A stretch of DNA of 23,607 bases, from assembly GCA_902783405.1 (NCBI GenBank), contig CACZQZ010000011.1, positions 1 through 23,607 of the forward strand, read 5' to 3'. This DNA is from an uncultured Erysipelotrichaceae bacterium. Lineage in GTDB: Bacteria; Bacillota_I; Bacilli_A; RF39; UBA660. The translations under genes and the position numbers were made by a program. Below the pieces are notes generated by a model. The model made no database searches, was not told the DNA's origin, and was given only the letters and a program-made list of their open reading frames with translations. Shown in pieces: positions 22,986-23,607 of the stretch; the first letter of the stretch is position 1, and every line of letters starts with the position of its first letter.

Positions 22986-23014
22986 TTGACGTAAAGATAT
23001 CAAAATGTTACGAT
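22986..23014 (+). promoter_or_regulatory. serS promoter
   Basis: TTGACG (22986-22991), 17 nt, TACGAT (23009-23014), placing the transcript start near 23021, just before the T-box leader. A second TTGACA on the plus strand at 22883-22888 with TATAGA 18 nt later is possible but further away. Confidence 0.65.
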
Positions 23015-23020
23015 ATTCAT

Positions 23021-23215
23021 GTAAATCTTTGATGAAGAATAGTACGTTAGACCTTTTACTTTAAGAGAGTTAGTGGCTGGTGTAAACTAATGGTAAAAAC
23101 TAACCGAATCTACTTCTGAGTGAAATGAAAACATTTCCGGATAAAACCGTTATCAAATTAAGTTAAATAAAGGATGGTACCGTGCTTAGCACTCCTTAAG
23201 TGCCTCCTTTTTTTG
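23021..23215 (+). promoter_or_regulatory. Serine-specific T-box riboswitch of serS
   Basis: A leader RNA that senses uncharged tRNA-Ser. Stem I is recognisable from the helix GTTAGT/ACTAAC (23069-23074 with 23099-23104), followed by the specifier loop GAATCTACTTCTGAG; the specifier codon is TCT (Ser) at 23109-23111. The T-box sequence AAAGGATGGTACCGTG begins at 23169. The antiterminator is AAGGA (23170-23174), the 7-nt bulge TGGTACC (23175-23181), GTGC, TTA, GCAC, TCCTT (23193-23197). The competing terminator follows. Charged tRNA leads to termination; uncharged tRNA-Ser pairs at the TGGT bulge and lets serS be transcribed. Specifier and downstream gene agree. Confidence 0.93.
23189..23214 (+). 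terminator. T-box attenuator terminator
   Basis: GCACT (23189-23193), loop CCTTA, AGTGC (23199-23203), then CTCC and seven T. The first arm is shared with the antiterminator, so the two folds exclude each other. Confidence 0.8.
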
Positions 23216-23233
23216 TTTAGAAAGAGGGATAAA

Positions 23234-23607
23234 ATGATTGATATTAAACTAATTAGAGAAAACAAGGAACTAGTAAAAGAAAACATTAAAAAGAAATTTC
23301 AAGATGAGAAACTACCTTTAGTAGATGAAGTCAAAGAATTAGATGAAAAAGCTAGAAGTATGCAGCAAGAAGGAGATAATTTAAAGGCTAATAAAAACAA
23401 ATTAAGTAAAGAAATTGGTTTACTTATGAGAGAAGGAAAAAAAGAAGAAGCAGAAAAAATCAAAGAAGAAATTTCTAAATCTAATACTAGAATTAGTGAA
23501 ATTGATGAAGAACTACCTAAAATTCAAAATGAAATTAAAACCAAAATGATGGTTATTCCAAATATTATTGATGATTCTGTTCCAATTGGAAAAGATGATT
23601 CAGAAAA
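23234..23607 (+). CDS. serS: Serine--tRNA ligase, N-terminal part (cut by the window end)
   Basis: The first 124 codons of a class II aminoacyl-tRNA synthetase that charges tRNA-Ser. The sequence starts MIDIKLIRENKELVKENI and continues as two long charged helices (about 28-100) that form the antiparallel coiled-coil arm gripping the long variable arm of tRNA-Ser, then reaches MMVIPNIIDDSVPIGKDDSE, the conserved linker into the catalytic core. The catalytic motifs lie beyond the window. An AGAGGGAT ribosome site lies upstream. It is controlled by the serine T-box just before it and is the only plus-strand gene here. Confidence 0.96.
   Translation, partial: MIDIKLIRENKELVKENIKKKFQDEKLPLVDEVKELDEKARSMQQEGDNLKANKNKLSKEIGLLMREGKKEEAEKIKEEISKSNTRISEIDEELPKIQNEIKTKMMVIPNIIDDSVPIGKDDSE

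Noticed and set aside
1..23607. tRNA or rRNA genes, CRISPR arrays, insertion sequences, prophage genes
   Set aside because: I saw no cloverleaf pattern, regular spaced repeats, transposase or phage-type motifs on either strand.

Overview
The window is very AT-rich bacterial DNA from a low-GC Gram-positive (Firmicutes/Bacilli) chromosome. The evidence is a PolC-type replicative polymerase, the rpsU-yqeY pair, the ylbD-ylbE-rsmD cluster, an Obg with a C-terminal OCT extension, a serine T-box before serS, strong AGGAGG ribosome sites and sigma-A-type promoters. TGA serves as a stop (ends of the phosphohexomutase and pgsA genes) and TGG encodes Trp, so this is the standard bacterial code, not the Mycoplasma code. 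An uncultured gut-type Bacilli/Erysipelotrichia-like lineage would fit, but that is inference from base composition and gene content.

Almost everything is on the minus strand; only serS at the right end is on the plus strand. Reading in the minus-strand direction from right to left: (1) obgE, ylbD, ylbE, rsmD; (2) a small bacteriocin-like operon: a C39-peptidase ABC transporter followed by two short double-glycine-leader peptides (44 and 53 aa) and a terminator; (3) rpsU-yqeY; (4) tdk-pgsA; (5) an unrecognised 180-aa protein gene; (6) polC; (7) an alpha-phosphohexomutase gene; (8) an orphan 170-aa protein with an internal tandem repeat; (9) a short-chain dehydrogenase; (10) deoD, ymfF-like, ymfH-like and a 53-aa unknown protein; (11) dagK-yfhO, probably serving lipoteichoic-acid turnover and glycosylation; (12) at the left edge, the start of a probable Tad/Flp-type pilus locus: a small four-cysteine pilin-like protein followed by a truncated TadZ/CpaE-like protein.

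Intergenic spaces are short and densely used. Terminator hairpins sit directly after or across stop codons, and several promoters lie inside the neighbouring gene's terminator or stop codon (yqeY/tdk, phosphohexomutase/170-aa gene). The most notable system is the two-peptide bacteriocin-like operon at 17893-20343. Its peptides have matching ELLxIYGG leaders, one GxxxG motif each and one cysteine near each C-terminus. It lies next to rsmD, where Bacilli usually carry coaD, and no immunity, modification or accessory gene is visible beside it.
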